Position numbers and translations under genes: made by a program
Assembly (NCBI GenBank): GCA_029379225.1
Contig: JAQYWR010000035.1
Location: 24,150 to 88,149 of the forward strand
DNA length: 64,000 bases
Direction: 5' to 3'
Source: Nostoc sp. S4
GTDB lineage: Bacteria > Cyanobacteriota > Cyanobacteriia > Cyanobacteriales > Nostocaceae
The notes under the pieces: model-generated
Seen by the model: the letters and a program-made list of their open reading frames with translations, nothing else
Databases searched by the model: none
What the model was told of the DNA's origin: nothing
In this document: one piece after another, positions 62,110-64,000 of the stretch
Position numbering within the stretch: position 1 is the stretch's first letter
Layout of the letters: the number at the start of each line of letters is the position of its first letter

Positions 62110-62349
62110 ATGAAGTTATTAGCAGATGAATTACCACCCCCACGAGCAATTCAAGAAACTCCACCTCCGGGTACAAATAGAGATCCGCTGATTGCACACA
62201 GTTTACAAAAAGAACAGTATGTAGGCATTATCGGGCTAGCGATCGCCCTGGTTGCAGCTGTAGGATTTTTTAGCCGCCGAGTAGAATACGCTATTGTATT
62301 CGCTATTATTCTTAGTGGGATTATGATTGCTTTCTTTATCTTTGTATAG
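62110..62349 (+). CDS. small membrane protein of the oxidase cluster
   Basis: 79 residues with an AGGAG ribosome binding site. A Pro-rich soluble N-terminus (ELPPPRAIQETPPPGTNRDP) precedes two hydrophobic helices (about 38-54 and 60-78). Position right after ctaE suggests a subunit IV-like or assembly role, as small two-helix proteins accompany many oxidases (inference). No named family recognised. Confidence 0.7.
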   Translation: MKLLADELPPPRAIQETPPPGTNRDPLIAHSLQKEQYVGIIGLAIALVAAVGFFSRRVEYAIVFAIILSGIMIAFFIFV

Positions 62350-62433
62350 CCTCTTAGTCATTGGCCTATGAATTATTAATTATTTACCTTGCCCCTCTGC
62401 CTCATCTCCTCCAATCCTTAATCCCCAATATTT

Positions 62434-63801
62434 ATGAACAGCTCAGTTTATCAAACTGTGATTGTCGGCGGTGGTTTCACCGGACTATTCACAGCATTAC
62501 ATCTAGCCCGAGAACGTTATCCTCGCTCTGTAATTTTGATTGAGAAAAATGAGCGTTTTTGCTTTAAGCCGTTACTGTATGAATATTTCGATGGCGAGAT
62601 GGAGACCTTTCAGGTTTTACCACGTTTTTCGGAATTGCTTCGCGGTAGCGGTGTTATCTTTGTTCAAGATACAGTGGAGTCGATAGATTTGCATCAACAG
62701 CAAGTCAGTTTAGCTTCAGGAAACTCCTACAAATACAGTAACTTAGTATTAGGTTTAGGCAGTGTTACTGGCTATCATAATGTTGAAGGAGCCAAAGAAA
62801 ATGCCTTTGCTTTCTGGACACAAGCAGATGCGATCGCTCTCGACCGTCATTTACGCGACTGTTTACAAAAAGCAATCAAAACTGAAGATGCACAACAACG
62901 TCAGAAACTATTAACAGTAGTTGTAGTTGGTGGTGGTGCTTCTGGTGTGGAAATGGCAGCTACCTTAGCAGATTTTGTTCCCCAATGGTATGACGCTTTA
63001 GGGGGAAATGCAGCTGAAGTTCGGGTGATTATCCTCAATCATGGGCAAAAAATTCTTGATGGCGATATTAACGATCCACTAGGTCTAATTGCCGAAAAAG
63101 AATTACAAAAACGCACTGTACCAATTGAAATTATTACAGGAGCGGAAGCCACTGCTGTTTACCTTAACGCAGTTGAATATAAGAAGAATAATCAAGTAAA
63201 CACGCTGCCCACATATACTACAATCTGGACAGCTGGTACTTCCATTCATCCATTGATTGAAAACTTACCAATTCCTCAAGAACATCGAGATCGTCATAAT
63301 CGTCTTTTAGTTAATTCGACAATGCAATTGCTCGATTTTCCAGAAGTTTTTGCAGGCGGTGACTGTGCAGCTGTTCAAAATAATTCGCTCCCAGCAACAG
63401 CCCAAGTAGCTTATCAACAAGGAGCTAATATTGCCAATAACCTAAAAGCGATCGCCGCAGGAGAAGCCCTCAAACCTCTTCATGTTAATATCCGAGGAAC
63501 CCTCTTAAAGTTAGGCTTAAATGATGCTGGTGCTAACTTATTTAATGTTTTTGAAGTTGCAGGCGAACCTGCACATTTAATTCGCCAAGCTACTTATCTA
63601 ACTTTATTACCAACTCCAATTCATGACTTCAAAGCTACAACTGAATGGTTGGATGAAGAGATTTTCCATCACCATCTTGACCCTCAAGATGTGGGTAAAA
63701 AAGTAGTACAAGCAGTGGAGTTACTTGGTGGAGGAGTTGTTGGTGTTTTAGCTGCAAGAAAATTACTACGAATATTAGGAGATGAAGATAAAAAGGAATG
63801 A
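62434..63801 (+). CDS. type II NADH dehydrogenase (NDH-2)
   Basis: 455 residues, a flavoprotein that passes electrons from NAD(P)H to quinone without pumping protons. The first dinucleotide-binding motif is VIVGGGFTGLFTALHLA (FAD), the second VVVVGGGASGVEMAATLADF (NAD(P)H), and the FAD-binding C-terminal motif is FAGGDCAAVQ. The C-terminal helix (about 420-450) fits membrane attachment. It is the last gene of the oxidase cluster, about 85 bases after the small protein, so it could feed quinol to this oxidase. Start ATG 62434. Confidence 0.9.
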   Translation: MNSSVYQTVIVGGGFTGLFTALHLARERYPRSVILIEKNERFCFKPLLYEYFDGEMETFQVLPRFSELLRGSGVIFVQDTVESIDLHQQQVSLASGNSYKYSNLVLGLGSVTGYHNVEGAKENAFAFWTQADAIALDRHLRDCLQKAIKTEDAQQRQKLLTVVVVGGGASGVEMAATLADFVPQWYDALGGNAAEVRVIILNHGQKILDGDINDPLGLIAEKELQKRTVPIEIITGAEATAVYLNAVEYKKNNQVNTLPTYTTIWTAGTSIHPLIENLPIPQEHRDRHNRLLVNSTMQLLDFPEVFAGGDCAAVQNNSLPATAQVAYQQGANIANNLKAIAAGEALKPLHVNIRGTLLKLGLNDAGANLFNVFEVAGEPAHLIRQATYLTLLPTPIHDFKATTEWLDEEIFHHHLDPQDVGKKVVQAVELLGGGVVGVLAARKLLRILGDEDKKE

Positions 63802-63811
63802 TGAATTGCTA

Positions 63812-63922
63812 AGTAGGTAGGTAGGAAAATTTATCGTTGATGTAAGGCAGGAGGCAGGGGGCAGGAGGCAGGAGGAAAGAAAGTTGAAGATTCTATCTTA
63901 CGTTTTTCAATGTTGACCTACT
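63812..63922 (+). mobile_element. MITE-like element, family AGTAGGT, copy 2
   Basis: 111-bp element with terminal inverted repeats AGTAGGTAGG / AGTAGGTCAA (7 matches at the tip) and TA on both sides (63810-63811, 63923-63924). It shares AAAATTTATCGTTGA with the copy in xisH, and has an inner run of GGCAGGAG units. It lies 10 bases after the NDH-2 stop. Confidence 0.75.
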
Positions 63923-64000
63923 TACTTGTGGGGTGGACATCTTGTCATTGGTGTCAAGTTAAGAAAAATAGAAACTTGTCAAGTGGGTAAAACTCAATGG

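Overview
The window comes from a filamentous, probably heterocyst-forming cyanobacterium (Nostocales). The octamer GCGATCGC (HIP1) is scattered through genes and gaps. Other cyanobacterial markers are a CoaR/CoaT cobalt efflux pair, a terminal-oxidase cluster of the alternative (ARTO, cox3-like) type, remains of an xisH/xisI pair, several Uma2-type sequences, and intergenic DNA full of short purine-rich repeats and small inverted-repeat elements. No tRNA, rRNA, CRISPR array, intact transposase or prophage was seen. Coding density is moderate, with many gaps of 0.4-0.9 kb.

Layout. 0.1-3.7 kb: a LysR regulator divergent from a CadD-type cation transporter, a small secreted protein and a DUF202 membrane protein. 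3.7-9.7 kb: a methyltransferase, a frameshifted repeat protein, pirin, a Dps ferritin, an aldo/keto reductase, a partial copy of the 3' end of a Uma2 gene, and tsaB. 9.8-17.1 kb: small hypotheticals, a 1.47 kaa double hybrid histidine kinase, a worn HTH protein and a second small secreted protein. 17.3-25.9 kb: murD with an 85-90 residue insertion, glyS, and a 1366-residue protein joining a phosphate-binding-type domain to five DUF4912 repeats. 26-32 kb: a polytopic membrane protein, then coaR and coaT with a clear MerR-type operator, separated by the wreck of an ATPase/effector gene pair. 32-43.3 kb: an RpiB-family isomerase, a secreted molybdopterin-fold protein, modD, the intact Uma2 gene, a lone two-partner-secretion transporter, an FHA-GGDEF-EAL protein and a solitary DNA methyltransferase. 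43.4-48.9 kb: an AraC-type relic and kdpC, kdpB, kdpA (potassium uptake) without kdpD. 49.4-55.3 kb: a DUF29 protein, a dienelactone hydrolase, a rhodanese, a 21-bp minisatellite and a FUSC exporter. 55.6-57.2 kb: xisH/xisI pseudogenes, one interrupted by a MITE. 57.4-63.8 kb: two DUF2231 membrane proteins, ctaC, ctaD, ctaE, a small membrane protein and a type II NADH dehydrogenase.

Working together. The last cluster reads as a compact respiratory module: NDH-2 would reduce quinone and the oxidase, whose subunit II lacks the CuA cysteines, could take electrons from quinol or another donor. A candidate NtcA-type site lies upstream, fitting the nitrogen control known for cox3 genes of Anabaena. 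CoaR and CoaT form a cobalt-sensing efflux circuit. KdpABC is the high-affinity potassium pump.

A recurring theme is repeat invasion. Two small inverted-repeat element families (two and three copies), a duplicated Uma2 3' module, and intergenic-type repeats read in frame inside murD, the hybrid kinase and a DUF2231 gene show repeats repeatedly reshaping coding sequence. All functional calls rest on reading the sequence and recalling protein families; no database search was made.
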